From contig NZ_CP025938.1 in the NCBI RefSeq assembly GCF_002893765.1, positions 3,367,501 to 3,431,500 on the forward strand: a DNA stretch of 64,000 nucleotides. Direction: 5' to 3'. The first letter of the stretch is position 1; each line of letters begins with the position of its first letter. Positions 1 to 8,768 of the stretch are shown in pieces. The notes below the pieces were generated by a model. That model was not told where the DNA came from. It did not search any database and saw only the letters and a program-made list of their open reading frames with translations. Made by a program: the position numbers and the translations under genes. The stretch comes from Tamlana carrageenivorans. Lineage in GTDB: Bacteria; Bacteroidota; Bacteroidia; Flavobacteriales; Flavobacteriaceae.

Positions 1-75
1 AAACTGACCGGGAAATTAATAGAACCAAAAATTGAAAATAATATAAATTTGAATAGTTATGATGCCGAATTATAG
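1..75 (+). CDS. C-terminal end of an upstream gene (partial)
   Basis: Frame 1 is open from the window edge for 24 codons and stops with TAG at 73-75, overlapping the first codons of the next gene by about 14 bases. The visible tail is short and hydrophilic and I do not recognise it. A short overlap with menE would fit translational coupling in one operon, but the stretch is too short to prove that it is coding. Confidence 0.35.
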   Translation, partial: KLTGKLIEPKIENNINLNSYDAEL

Positions 76-1129
76 AAATGTTCACAACAAGTTTAAGTTA
101 GATAATGTAAGTTATAAACATGAAGATTTAATGGAAGTAGCTTATAGCTATGTGAAGGAAGGCTTGCCGTTTCAGCAAGAATTAGGTAATTTTTTATTAG
201 ACTGGTTAGATGATTATGATTATGTTGAAGTACAGACATCGGGATCTACAGGTAAACCTAAAAAATTAAAAATAAAGAAACAAGCCATGGTAAATTCAGC
301 TATTGCTACCGGCGATTTCTTTAACTTAAAACCAGGTTATAAAGTACTACATTGTTTGCCTTCAAACTTTATTGCTGGTAAAATGACCATAGTAAGAGCA
401 ATCATTTTAGGTTTGGAATTGGATATGGTACAACCTTCTGCTTTTCCAAGAATTGATTATGAAAAGGATTATGATTTTTGCGCCTTTACACCAATGCAAC
501 TTAAAAATTTTGCTAAAGATTTAGAAAGTATTAAAGCAGTAATAGTAGGTGGAGGCATGGTTTCAAAACATATTGTCGATTTAATTCAAGATAAAAAACC
601 GGTGGTTTATGAAACTTATGGTATGACAGAAACCGTTTCACATATTGCTGTGAGAAAACTTAATCATTTAGAAAAATCTGAAAAAGTATCATATTTTAAA
701 ACCTTACCCAATATCACTATTTCAACCGATGAAAGAGATTGTTTGGTCATTAATGCACCAGCCATTTCAGATGAAACAATTGTAACCAATGATATTGTAA
801 AAATACATTCAACAAACAGTTTTGAATGGTTAGGACGTTACGATAACGTGGTGAATTCTGGAGGTATTAAATTGTATCCAGAGCAAATCGAACGTAAACT
901 TCAAAGTAAAATAAATACTGATTTTTTTATTACCTCTAAGCCCGATGATACTTTAGGTGAAAAACTTGTATTGGTGATTCAAAGTGATTCAAATGATTTA
1001 GAACCAGCAGTTTTTGAAGGTTTAGGTAAATATGAAAAACCAAAAGAAATTATTAATGTTTCTAAGTTTGTAGAAACCACTTCGGGGAAAATTCACCGCC
1101 AAAGAACTTTAGACTCGGTTAAATCGTAA
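59..1129 (+). CDS. menE: o-succinylbenzoate-CoA ligase-like AMP-binding enzyme (MenE)
   Basis: This is an ANL-superfamily adenylate-forming enzyme of 356 residues. The ATP-binding P-loop reads TSGSTGKPKK near residues 60-70. YGMTETVSHIA near residues 188-198 is the A5 motif, and the C-terminal domain ends with the conserved lysine segment TSGKIHRQRT. In the menaquinone pathway MenE joins coenzyme A to o-succinylbenzoate in the cytoplasm. The protein is shorter than typical proteobacterial MenE (about 450), which is usual for the compact Bacteroidota form. Two ATGs stand in tandem at 59 and 62, and the second is equally likely as start. Other acyl-CoA ligases of this size cannot be fully excluded because no other men genes are visible here. 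Confidence 0.8.
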   Translation: MMPNYRNVHNKFKLDNVSYKHEDLMEVAYSYVKEGLPFQQELGNFLLDWLDDYDYVEVQTSGSTGKPKKLKIKKQAMVNSAIATGDFFNLKPGYKVLHCLPSNFIAGKMTIVRAIILGLELDMVQPSAFPRIDYEKDYDFCAFTPMQLKNFAKDLESIKAVIVGGGMVSKHIVDLIQDKKPVVYETYGMTETVSHIAVRKLNHLEKSEKVSYFKTLPNITISTDERDCLVINAPAISDETIVTNDIVKIHSTNSFEWLGRYDNVVNSGGIKLYPEQIERKLQSKINTDFFITSKPDDTLGEKLVLVIQSDSNDLEPAVFEGLGKYEKPKEIINVSKFVETTSGKIHRQRTLDSVKS

Positions 1130-1179
1130 TATTTTGTAACGAACCACTTTTTTTTAATACTAATTAGGAAACATTTTTT

Positions 1180-2943
1180 ATGAGCTTTTTTAAACGTGTG
1201 TTATCAACATTAACAGGCATTATATTATTTTGCACGTTATGTGTTATCGGATTAATAATTATTGGTGTTATTGCAGGATCTACTTCTAGTGATACCGTTA
1301 AAATCAAACCAAATTCAGTATTAAATTTAAAATTAGATTTTCCAATTAAGGATTACGCCGGAAAGATTGAATTTAAACAGTATTCGTTTTTAAATGAAGC
1401 TAAAAAAAATGGTTTATTTAATATTATAGATGCGATAAATTATGCGGCTACCGACGATAATATTAAAGGAATTTCTATAGATAACAATTTTGTTGATGCC
1501 GGAATAACTCAAGTTAAAGCCTTGCGAGGCGCTTTGTTAAAGTTTAAAGAATCAGGGAAGTTTATTGTGGCTTACGCCGATGTTTTTTCTCAAAAAGATT
1601 ATTACTTAAGCTCTGTGGCAGATACCATCTACATCAACCCAGCAGGAATGATGGAGTTTAAAGGTTTGTATTCCGAGCGTTTGTATTTTAAAGATTTTCA
1701 AGAGAAATCGGGGGTTAAAATGGAAGTAGTACGTTTAGGGAAGTATAAAAGTGCTGTAGAACCATTTTTAAGTAATGAAATGAGTGACAACAACAGGGAA
1801 CAAATCTCAGTGTATTTAAATGCGCTTTGGCAAGATATTAAACAAGACATTTCGGTAACCAGAAATGTGCCTGTAGATCAACTTAATCGTATTGCTGATA
1901 GTTTGTTAGCTAGAACACCTAAATTGGCAAAAGCTTCTGGACTTGTAGATAAAATAGCCTATCATGATGAATATGTTCATGGGATGAAGCAAGCCATCGG
2001 GGTAGAGGCAAAAAAAACGCTTGAAATGGTTTCAATTTTAGATTACTCAAATTATGCGTCGTCTAAAATTAGAGATTATTCGGCAAAAGATAGAATAGCG
2101 GTAATCTATGCTCAAGGAGACATCATGTATGGTGAAGGTGATGAAAATACCATTGGTCAAGGTTCTATGAATGCTTCACTTAAAAAAGCACGTGAAGATG
2201 AAAAAGTAAAAGCTGTTGTGTTAAGAATTAACTCTCCAGGGGGATCGGCACTGGCTAGTGAACTTATTTGGAGAGAAATTGAACTGACTAAACAAGTTAA
2301 ACCTGTTATTGTTTCTATGGGTGATCTGGCCGCATCGGGTGGTTATTACATTGCCTCGAATGCTCATAAAATTATAGCTGAGCCTACTACGATTACAGGA
2401 AGTATAGGCGTTTTTGGTATGTTACCTAATGGAAAACAATTGGCTGAAAACATGGGGATTAATGCCGAGCAAGTGATTACCAATGCCAATGCAGTAACTT
2501 ATAGCTTTTTTGAACCTTTAAGTGATGCTCAACGCCATTATATTAAGGAAGGTATTATTGATATTTATGATTTGTTTTCTACACGTGTTTCAGATGGAAG
2601 AAATTTAACGAGAGAACAAGTAGAAGAAATAGCACAAGGAAGGGTTTGGACTGGGTCTGATGCCATTAAAATTGGGTTGGTAGACGAACTTGGTGGTTTA
2701 GATCTGGCTCTTAAACGGGCTGCTGAAGCTGCTAATATTGATAGTTATAGAATTAATGAATTTCCTGTATTTGAAAAAGATCTGGATAAAATCCTTCGAA
2801 AATTTGGTTTGGTTAAAGCTAAAGAAACCATTTTAGAAGAAGAATTAGGTGCAGAAAACTATAAGCTTTTAAAAGAAATTAAAGCTTTAACCGATAAAAA
2901 AGGTGTACAATTGTTGTTTCCGTTTAGTACGGAAATTAAATAA
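1180..2943 (+). CDS. sppA: signal peptide peptidase SppA, 67 kDa type
   Basis: This 587-residue membrane protease degrades signal peptides left behind after secretion. A hydrophobic segment at residues 10-35 anchors it to the inner membrane. Two tandem S49 (ClpP-fold) domains follow, as in the long E. coli-type protein. The catalytic lysine is K190 in KYKSAVEP and the nucleophile is S386 in LAASGGYY, matching the split Lys/Ser dyad of the family. It lies 50 bases after menE on the same strand and ends before a strong 17-bp hairpin terminator. Confidence 0.93.
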   Translation: MSFFKRVLSTLTGIILFCTLCVIGLIIIGVIAGSTSSDTVKIKPNSVLNLKLDFPIKDYAGKIEFKQYSFLNEAKKNGLFNIIDAINYAATDDNIKGISIDNNFVDAGITQVKALRGALLKFKESGKFIVAYADVFSQKDYYLSSVADTIYINPAGMMEFKGLYSERLYFKDFQEKSGVKMEVVRLGKYKSAVEPFLSNEMSDNNREQISVYLNALWQDIKQDISVTRNVPVDQLNRIADSLLARTPKLAKASGLVDKIAYHDEYVHGMKQAIGVEAKKTLEMVSILDYSNYASSKIRDYSAKDRIAVIYAQGDIMYGEGDENTIGQGSMNASLKKAREDEKVKAVVLRINSPGGSALASELIWREIELTKQVKPVIVSMGDLAASGGYYIASNAHKIIAEPTTITGSIGVFGMLPNGKQLAENMGINAEQVITNANAVTYSFFEPLSDAQRHYIKEGIIDIYDLFSTRVSDGRNLTREQVEEIAQGRVWTGSDAIKIGLVDELGGLDLALKRAAEAANIDSYRINEFPVFEKDLDKILRKFGLVKAKETILEEELGAENYKLLKEIKALTDKKGVQLLFPFSTEIK

Positions 2944-2955
2944 TAAAGTTATTTG

Positions 2956-3012
2956 ATTCTATAATAATTCTAAGCTATTAAATATAGACATAGAATTATT
3001 ATAGAATTTTTT
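2956..3012 (+). terminator. rho-independent terminator after sppA
   Basis: A perfect 17-bp inverted repeat (2956-2972 and 2991-3007) with an 18-base loop is followed by six T residues. It is unusually long and AT-rich. It ends the menE-sppA transcript; read on the other strand it could also serve the convergent DoxX gene only weakly. Confidence 0.8.
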
Positions 3013-3071
3013 ATGTGAATGAAGTTCTGTAAAGGTTGAAAAATCTATTCTTGGAAAATGCTACCCTCAAA

Positions 3072-3494
3072 TTATTGCTGCATTTTAAAATAATAATCTG
3101 CTGAATGTCTTCCCGAACCGTAAACTAAAAAGAAGCTACATACTAATAGTGCCGAAATAGCTACAATTAGGTTGTTTACATGCATTTCTCCAACAAAATT
3201 AATAAGTATGGCTCCTATTAAAATAGGGAGCTGTGCGATAATGGCCCAACGGGTTAGGAGTCCGAAGGCAATGAGCACGCCACCAATAAAATGAGCAGGT
3301 GCAATATAATGCAATACAAGCATGCCGCCTGCAAAGTTCTCAATAGGTTTAAAGAGCCCCATGAGCAACTCGGTATGCGTCATAAAGTTGATGCCTTTAA
3401 AAAAAAGAAATACCCCCAAGCCAACGCGAACCATATCTAAAGGCAGATACGTGTGTGTATTAGCCCATTTGTTTAATGATTTTATAGTATCCAT
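3072..3494 (-). CDS. DoxX family membrane protein
   Basis: This 140-residue integral membrane protein has four predicted hydrophobic segments, around residues 20-40, 55-78, 82-100 and 105-128. The N-terminal part (DMVRVGLGVFLFFKGINFM) and the central AHFIGGVLIAFGLLTRWA segment are typical of the DoxX/DoxD fold, whose members are found in respiratory and redox contexts but mostly have no proven activity. It is transcribed away from sppA and stands 70 bases from the next minus-strand gene, so the two could share a transcript. Confidence 0.75.
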   Translation of the reverse strand: MDTIKSLNKWANTHTYLPLDMVRVGLGVFLFFKGINFMTHTELLMGLFKPIENFAGGMLVLHYIAPAHFIGGVLIAFGLLTRWAIIAQLPILIGAILINFVGEMHVNNLIVAISALLVCSFFLVYGSGRHSADYYFKMQQ

Positions 3495-3563
3495 GACTGA
3501 AGTTATTGATTATCAGTTAATAAGATACGAAATATTACTTGAATTTAAAAATAAAACCCTTTG

Positions 3564-5192
3564 TTAAACTTGCAGAACACCTAAATTAAAGGCTTTTTCA
3601 ATAGGCGCGTGGTTTGCTGCTTCTATACCCATACTTACCCAAGTTCTAGTATCTAACGGATTAATAATTCCATCGGTCCAAATTCTAGCTGCAGCATAGT
3701 ATGGCGACACCTGATTATCATAGCGGTCTTTAATTTTATTGAATAATTCTGCTTCTTTTTCAGGCGTTATCTTTTCTCCTGATTTTTCTAAAGAAGCTTT
3801 TTCTATTTGTAATAATACTTTTGCGGCCGAATTACCACTCATTACTGCTAGTTCTGCACTGGGCCAAGCTGCTATTAATCGAGGGTCGTAGGCTTTTCCA
3901 CACATGGCATAGTTACCTGCGCCATAGCTATTACCGATGATAATGGTAAATTTGGGCACAACCGAATTACTTACTGCATTTACCATTTTAGCACCATCTT
4001 TAATAATACCACTATGCTCACTTTTACTACCAACCATAAATCCAGTAACATCTTGTAAAAACACTAAAGGAATTTTCTTTTGGTTACAGTTTGCTATAAA
4101 ACGCGTGGCTTTATCGGCGCTATCATTGTAAATAACACCTCCAAATTGCATTTCACCCTTTTTGGTTTTAACTAGTTTTCGCTGATTAGCTACGATACCA
4201 ACTGCCCAGCCGTCTATTCTAGCATAACAGGTAATTATGGTTTGTCCGTAACCCGCTTTATATTCATCGTATTCGGAGTTGTCAACTAAACGCTTGATAA
4301 CCTCATACATATCATATTGATCGGCTCTAGATTTTGGAATAATTCCAAATAAATCTTCTGGATTTTCTAAAGGATTTTTCGCTTCAATACGATTAAAACC
4401 AGCTTTATCATAATCACCAATCTTACCTACAATATTTTTTATGGTATTTAAAGCATCTTCGTCATCTTTAGCCTTATAATCGGTAACTCCAGATATCTCA
4501 CAATGGGTAGTTGCGCCGCCTAAAGTTTCATTGTCGATGGATTCTCCAATCGCAGCTTTAACTAAATAACTTCCGGCAAGGAAAATACTGCCCGTTTTAT
4601 CCACAATTATAGATTCATCACTCATAATAGGTAAATAGGCACCACCAGCCACACAGCTTCCCATAATGGCAGCTATTTGGGTAATACCCATACTACTCAT
4701 AATCGCATTGTTTCTAAATATGCGTCCGAAATGCTCTTTATCAGGGAATATCTCATCCTGCAAAGGGAGATAAACGCCTGCAGAATCAACTAAATAAATA
4801 ATCGGCAATTTGTTTTCTATGGCAATTTCTTGTGCCCTAAGATTCTTTTTTCCTGTAATAGGAAACCAGGCACCAGCTTTCACAGTCGCATCATTAGCAA
4901 CCACAACACATTGTTTGCCTTTTATGTATCCTATTTTTACCACAACGCCGCCAGAAGGGCATCCACCGTGCTCTTCGTACATGTCTTCACCTGCAAAGGC
5001 AGCAATTTCAATGGCTTTAGATTTTTCATCTAATAAATAGTCAATACGCTCTCTAGCCGTCATTTTACCTTGACTATGTAGTTTTTCAATGCGTTTTTTT
5101 CCGCCGCCAAGGCTAACTTTTATTAAGCGTTGGTTAAGGTCGGAGAGTAAAAGTTTATTGTGATCTTCGTTTTTATTGAAGTTAAGATCCAT
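3564..5192 (-). CDS. acyl-CoA carboxylase beta subunit, methylcrotonyl-CoA carboxylase-like
   Basis: This is the carboxyltransferase subunit (542 residues) of a biotin-dependent acyl-CoA carboxylase. It moves CO2 from biotin to an acyl-CoA, probably in branched-chain amino acid breakdown. The crotonase-fold oxyanion loops are visible as CVAGGAYLP and GNSYGAGNYAMCGKAYDPR. The second loop, with GFMVGSKSE upstream of it, resembles the methylcrotonyl-CoA enzyme more than propionyl-CoA carboxylase. No biotin carboxylase alpha subunit is nearby. An in-frame ATG exists at 5219, but the start at 5192 (MDLNFNKNED) is preferred because the extra nine residues are atypical and the -7 promoter box lies at 5219-5226. 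Confidence 0.85.
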   Translation of the reverse strand: MDLNFNKNEDHNKLLLSDLNQRLIKVSLGGGKKRIEKLHSQGKMTARERIDYLLDEKSKAIEIAAFAGEDMYEEHGGCPSGGVVVKIGYIKGKQCVVVANDATVKAGAWFPITGKKNLRAQEIAIENKLPIIYLVDSAGVYLPLQDEIFPDKEHFGRIFRNNAIMSSMGITQIAAIMGSCVAGGAYLPIMSDESIIVDKTGSIFLAGSYLVKAAIGESIDNETLGGATTHCEISGVTDYKAKDDEDALNTIKNIVGKIGDYDKAGFNRIEAKNPLENPEDLFGIIPKSRADQYDMYEVIKRLVDNSEYDEYKAGYGQTIITCYARIDGWAVGIVANQRKLVKTKKGEMQFGGVIYNDSADKATRFIANCNQKKIPLVFLQDVTGFMVGSKSEHSGIIKDGAKMVNAVSNSVVPKFTIIIGNSYGAGNYAMCGKAYDPRLIAAWPSAELAVMSGNSAAKVLLQIEKASLEKSGEKITPEKEAELFNKIKDRYDNQVSPYYAAARIWTDGIINPLDTRTWVSMGIEAANHAPIEKAFNLGVLQV

Positions 5193-5218
5193 AATGTGTT
5201 TGATTATTAAGCTAAGCA

Positions 5219-5250
5219 CAAAAATAGCTATTCTAGCTTAATGTTTACAA
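5219..5250 (-). promoter_or_regulatory. Bacteroidota-type promoter for the carboxylase gene
   Basis: On the minus strand a TTG (5248-5250) is followed after 21 bases by TATTTTTG (5219-5226), matching the flavobacterial TTG/TAnnTTTG consensus. It would start transcription near 5213, which supports the ATG at 5192 rather than 5219 as the translation start. Confidence 0.5.
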
Positions 5251-5312
5251 GGAAATTGTGTGATCCTTAATTTGTCATATTTTTTCACATATTTTACATG
5301 GAAATATATTCC

Positions 5313-5343
5313 TTGGAATATAAATTAATTTTACTTAGCTTTG
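5313..5343 (+). promoter_or_regulatory. Bacteroidota-type promoter for the FMN reductase-MarR-pirin operon
   Basis: TTG at 5313-5315 is followed after 20 bases by TAGCTTTG at 5336-5343, a full match to TAnnTTTG. The predicted start of transcription is near 5349, 14 bases before the ATG of the first gene. Confidence 0.55.
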
Positions 5344-5362
5344 TATCATAAATAAAATACAT

Positions 5363-5893
5363 ATGAAAAATATAATCGCATTCGCAGGAAGCAATAGTAA
5401 AACATCTATAAATAAGCAATTAGCTGTTTACGCTTCAAGTTTATTGAAAAACGTAGAGGTTAATATTTTAGATTTAAATGATTTTGAATTGCCGCTTTAT
5501 GGTGTCGATTTAGAATCAGAAATAGGGATTCCAGATAGGGCTCATGACTTTTTAAAATTAATTAAGCATACAGATGGTATTATTTTATCGCTTGCAGAAC
5601 ATAACGGAGCCTATTCCACAGCGTTTAAAAATTTATTCGATTGGATGACACGTATTGAAAGTAAAACGTTTTACGGTAAACCCATGTTGCTTTTAGCCAC
5701 TTCACCAGGAGGTAGAGGAGGACAGTCGGTTTTGGAAATTGCTTCAGGAAGGTTTCCTTTTCATAATGCCCAGATTGTAGAGACTTTTTCATTGCCTTTT
5801 TTTGGCGAACACTTTGCTGATAATCAAATAACCGATATGGGTTTTAATGCCGATTTAAAGAAAAAAGTAGAAACTTTTCAAAATGCATTATAA
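5363..5893 (+). CDS. NAD(P)H-dependent FMN reductase family protein
   Basis: This flavodoxin-fold oxidoreductase has 176 residues. The N-terminal FAGSNSKTSINKQLA segment is the phosphate-binding loop for FMN. LAEHNGAYSTAFKNLFDW is the second conserved block of the family, and SPGGRGGQSVLE lies near the flavin edge. Such enzymes reduce flavins, quinones or azo compounds with NAD(P)H in the cytosol. Only two bases separate it from the MarR gene downstream, and a pirin follows, so the three form one operon that looks like a response to electrophiles or quinones. Confidence 0.85.
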   Translation: MKNIIAFAGSNSKTSINKQLAVYASSLLKNVEVNILDLNDFELPLYGVDLESEIGIPDRAHDFLKLIKHTDGIILSLAEHNGAYSTAFKNLFDWMTRIESKTFYGKPMLLLATSPGGRGGQSVLEIASGRFPFHNAQIVETFSLPFFGEHFADNQITDMGFNADLKKKVETFQNAL

Positions 5894-5895
5894 TT

Positions 5896-6333
5896 ATGGG
5901 AGATATTTCAAAGGATATTCAATCTAAATTCGCTAATGCTAAAGTAAAAGCATTGCTTAATATAATTTATACAGCAAATTGGATAAATAGCCATCAAAAT
6001 GAATTTTTTAAACCTTTTGGAATTTCACCCCAGCAATTTAATATTTTAAGAATTTTAAGAGGCGCACGAAAGCCTATTAGTGTACAAGCTATTAAAGAAC
6101 GGATGTTAGAGCGTGCACCTAATGCCACGCGTTTAATGGATAAATTATGTACTAAAAAATTAATAAATAGGTTGCCGTGCCCAGGGGATAGACGGGTAGT
6201 TCATATTGAAATAACCGATGAAGGTCTGTCCTTATTGGATGAAATTTCTAAGGATTTTAAAGAAGACCTGCTGGTAAATCTTACCGAAGCAGAGGCTATA
6301 CAGTTAAGTGATTTACTAGATAAAATAAGATAA
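5896..6333 (+). CDS. MarR family transcriptional regulator
   Basis: This 145-residue winged-helix regulator has a DNA-binding core around residues 45-100, with recognition helix segment LERAPNATRLMDKL followed by the wing PGDRRVVHIEIT. Two cysteines, C85 and C95, sit at the end of the recognition region and at the wing, so thiol-based sensing as in some MarR proteins is possible but unproven. It lies two bases after the FMN reductase gene and 18 bases before the pirin gene. It therefore probably controls its own operon. Confidence 0.85.
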   Translation: MGDISKDIQSKFANAKVKALLNIIYTANWINSHQNEFFKPFGISPQQFNILRILRGARKPISVQAIKERMLERAPNATRLMDKLCTKKLINRLPCPGDRRVVHIEITDEGLSLLDEISKDFKEDLLVNLTEAEAIQLSDLLDKIR

Positions 6334-6351
6334 ATAGAAAGAATAAATAAG

Positions 6352-7074
6352 ATGAAAACAGTTATTCATAAAGCAGATAGTCGTGGTTTTGCAAACCATG
6401 GTTGGTTACAAGCCAATCATTCATTTAGTTTTGCAAACTTTTATAATCCTGAAAAAAGTAATTTTGGGGCGCTTCGTGTACTTAATGATGATGTAATAGC
6501 ACCTAAAATGGGCTTTGGAACACATCCTCATGATAACATGGAAATCATTACCATTCCTTTAAAGGGGATATTAAAACATAGAGATTCCATGCATAATTCT
6601 TGGGAATCTGTGCTTCCTGGAGAAGTGCAGGTGATGTCGGCAGGAACTGGCATTCAGCATTCCGAAATTAATGGGTCTGAAGAGGAACATTTAGGATTGT
6701 TCCAAATCTGGATTATGCCAAATCAGGAACAAGTTGAACCACGTTACGATCAAAAGGCATTCAAAGAAGCGGATAGGAAAAATAAACTTCAACTATTGGT
6801 GTCTTCTATGGATGATGAAAGCGAAAACATATTGAAGATTCATCAAGACGCTAAAATATCGCGTATAGATTTGGATGCAGGTGTGATATTTAATTACGAG
6901 TTAAAAGGATTTCAACACGGCGTTTATGTCATGGTGGTTTATGGTAAAGTGGCTTTTAGTGATGTAGTACTTGAATCTAGAGATGCTATTGGTATCAGTG
7001 AAACAGCATCTTTTTCCGCGGAAGCGAAAGAAGATACGTCGTTACTATTTATTGAAGTACCGATGCAGTTTTAA
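6352..7074 (+). CDS. pirin family protein
   Basis: This 240-residue bicupin protein has the pirin N-terminal signature FANHGWLQANHSFSFANFY. The metal-binding motif GTHPHDNMEIITIP contains two histidines and a glutamate, and GTGIQHSEIN supplies the third histidine. Some bacterial pirins, such as YhhW, have quercetinase activity. It is the last gene of the operon with the flavin reductase and MarR regulator, and it ends before a hairpin terminator. Confidence 0.88.
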   Translation: MKTVIHKADSRGFANHGWLQANHSFSFANFYNPEKSNFGALRVLNDDVIAPKMGFGTHPHDNMEIITIPLKGILKHRDSMHNSWESVLPGEVQVMSAGTGIQHSEINGSEEEHLGLFQIWIMPNQEQVEPRYDQKAFKEADRKNKLQLLVSSMDDESENILKIHQDAKISRIDLDAGVIFNYELKGFQHGVYVMVVYGKVAFSDVVLESRDAIGISETASFSAEAKEDTSLLFIEVPMQF

Positions 7075-7099
7075 ATATATAAACTGATTGAAATACAAT

Positions 7100-7146
7100 A
7101 CATCACAAATGCATTAAAATATAATGAATTTGTGATGTGTTTTTTG
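7100..7146 (+). terminator. terminator after the pirin gene
   Basis: An 11-bp perfect stem (7100-7110 with 7128-7138) is followed by GTTTTTT. It separates the pirin operon from the convergent MFS transporter gene. Confidence 0.7.
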
Positions 7147-7162
7147 AAGTCATTTCAGCTAA

Positions 7163-8344
7163 TTAATCGCAGACAAGATTTAAGTTTTTGCGATTTACTT
7201 GTTTCTTCCTTAAGAAAATAATTCCAACTGCTATAAAAACGCCTATGCCTGCCATTACTGCACCAACCCAATCTGCAGAGGTGTAACCGTATCCCATAGC
7301 AATGGGAAGTCCTGCGAAATATGCTCCCGAAGCATTTCCAATATTAAATGCACTTTGATTTATTGACGACCCCAAGGTTTCAGAACCTTTTGAAGCATTG
7401 ATTATAGCCACTTGAATTGGCGTTGATAAACAAAATGTAACCGCTCCAATAATAAAAGTCATCACTAAAACAAATATTTTATCTGAAGCCAAAAAGGTAT
7501 TTAGTATTAAAGATATAACCATGAAAATTAATGTGATAATGATAGCATGAATAGGGGAGTATTTTTCTGCTAATTTCGCGCCAAGAAAATTCCCAATAAC
7601 CATGCCTAGACCAGCTAAAATCATTGCTATCGATACCATGTTGTCTGGATGACCGGCAACTTCAGTAATTAATGGGGCAATATAACTATACCACGCAAAG
7701 AATCCTCCGGTACCAATAGTGGTAAGTAAAATGATAAGCCATAATTCTAAGCGTTTAAAAATTTTTAATTCCTTTAAGAATGTGACTTCAGAAGATTTTT
7801 TTAAAATTGGTATCCAAAAATGAACGCTTAAAACTGCTAGAACGCCTACTATGCCAACCATATAAAACGAGACATGCCAACTAAAGTGCTTACCAAGGTA
7901 TGTGCCTAAAGGCACGCCAAAAAGGTTTGCAAATGTTAAGCCGCTAAACATGATGGCAATTCCTTGGGCTTCTTTTCCAGGTTTAGATAATTTGCCAGCA
8001 ACAACAGCGCCAATTCCATAAAAAGCACCGTGGGGTAAACCAGAAAGAAACCTTAAAATTAATAAAGAGTTGTAGCCATTGGCAAAGGTTGAAAGTGTGT
8101 TAAGCACCGTAAACCAGATCATTAGAGCAAGTAGAGCTTTGTTCGCACGCCATTTGCTACCTAATATTGTAAGCACAGGAGCGCCAATAACAACACCAAG
8201 GGCATACGCCGAAATAAAATGTCCTGCTTTAGGAATGCTAATGTCTAAAGCAGTAGCTACCTCTGGCAGAATCCCCATTATTACAAATTCTGTTAAACCG
8301 ATGCCAAAACCTCCTATGGCTAACGATAATAAAGCTTTATTCAT
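7163..8344 (-). CDS. MFS transporter, AraJ/YdhP-like drug or sugar efflux type
   Basis: This major facilitator protein has 12 hydrophobic segments. The first, GGFGIGLTEFVIMGILPEVA, is characteristic of the DHA1 subfamily that includes AraJ and the arabinose/drug exporters. Motif A-like residues lie in GSKWRANKALLALM after the second segment. The substrate cannot be told from sequence. An in-frame ATG lies 30 bases upstream at 8374, but the start at 8344 gives the family-typical N-terminus. It stands alone, divergent from the next transporter across about 420 bases. Confidence 0.78.
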   Translation of the reverse strand: MNKALLSLAIGGFGIGLTEFVIMGILPEVATALDISIPKAGHFISAYALGVVIGAPVLTILGSKWRANKALLALMIWFTVLNTLSTFANGYNSLLILRFLSGLPHGAFYGIGAVVAGKLSKPGKEAQGIAIMFSGLTFANLFGVPLGTYLGKHFSWHVSFYMVGIVGVLAVLSVHFWIPILKKSSEVTFLKELKIFKRLELWLIILLTTIGTGGFFAWYSYIAPLITEVAGHPDNMVSIAMILAGLGMVIGNFLGAKLAEKYSPIHAIIITLIFMVISLILNTFLASDKIFVLVMTFIIGAVTFCLSTPIQVAIINASKGSETLGSSINQSAFNIGNASGAYFAGLPIAMGYGYTSADWVGAVMAGIGVFIAVGIIFLRKKQVNRKNLNLVCD

Positions 8345-8768
8345 TTTGTTAAGCTTACATTTAAATGAAGACACAAAGTAAACTGGAAATAATATTTAAT
8401 TTTTTTCTAAAACAATTTAAATAAAGCTAATTATAAAACTGAGAATTTTTTGATCCAAAAATTGGATAATTTTAACTAATAATGAATGCTTTTATTAATT
8501 TGATAACCACAAAGGGAGTGGTTTTAGAAAAAAATGTAAAAAATACCCTAAAATTTTTTGTCTGAGTTTCTGGATTTTATTTTTTGATCTAAATAACTGT
8601 ATAAATGTTAATTAGCCTATAATCTTGTTGTTACAATATCAAAGTTATTTTTTACAAATTAATGTAATCGATAACATTTTTCATGAAACTATTAGTTTTT
8701 GTCGCAAAACAACTCTAAATTTACCGAGTAAAACAACTATTTTAATAAGATAAAAATTTAATTTATTT
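8345..8768. other. intergenic region between two divergent transporter genes
   Basis: No open frame of note is visible. The region is very AT-rich and carries the 18-bp LacI-style palindrome at 8661-8678. A TTTTTG/TAAATTTA pair near 8696-8723 resembles a weak promoter for the downstream transporter, but the spacing is short. Confidence 0.5.
8661..8678. promoter_or_regulatory. LacI-family-like operator upstream of the hexuronate transporter
   Basis: AATGTAATCGATAACATT reads as a palindrome at 16 of 18 positions, with the central CG that is typical of LacI/PurR-family operators. It lies 91 bases before the transporter ATG. No LacI-type regulator gene is in the window, so the regulator would be encoded elsewhere. 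Confidence 0.4.

Noticed and set aside
8079..8381. Plus-strand frame of 100 codons inside the MFS transporter gene
   Set aside because: Complementary to a membrane protein gene, where hydrophobic codons leave the antisense frame open; no family resemblance.
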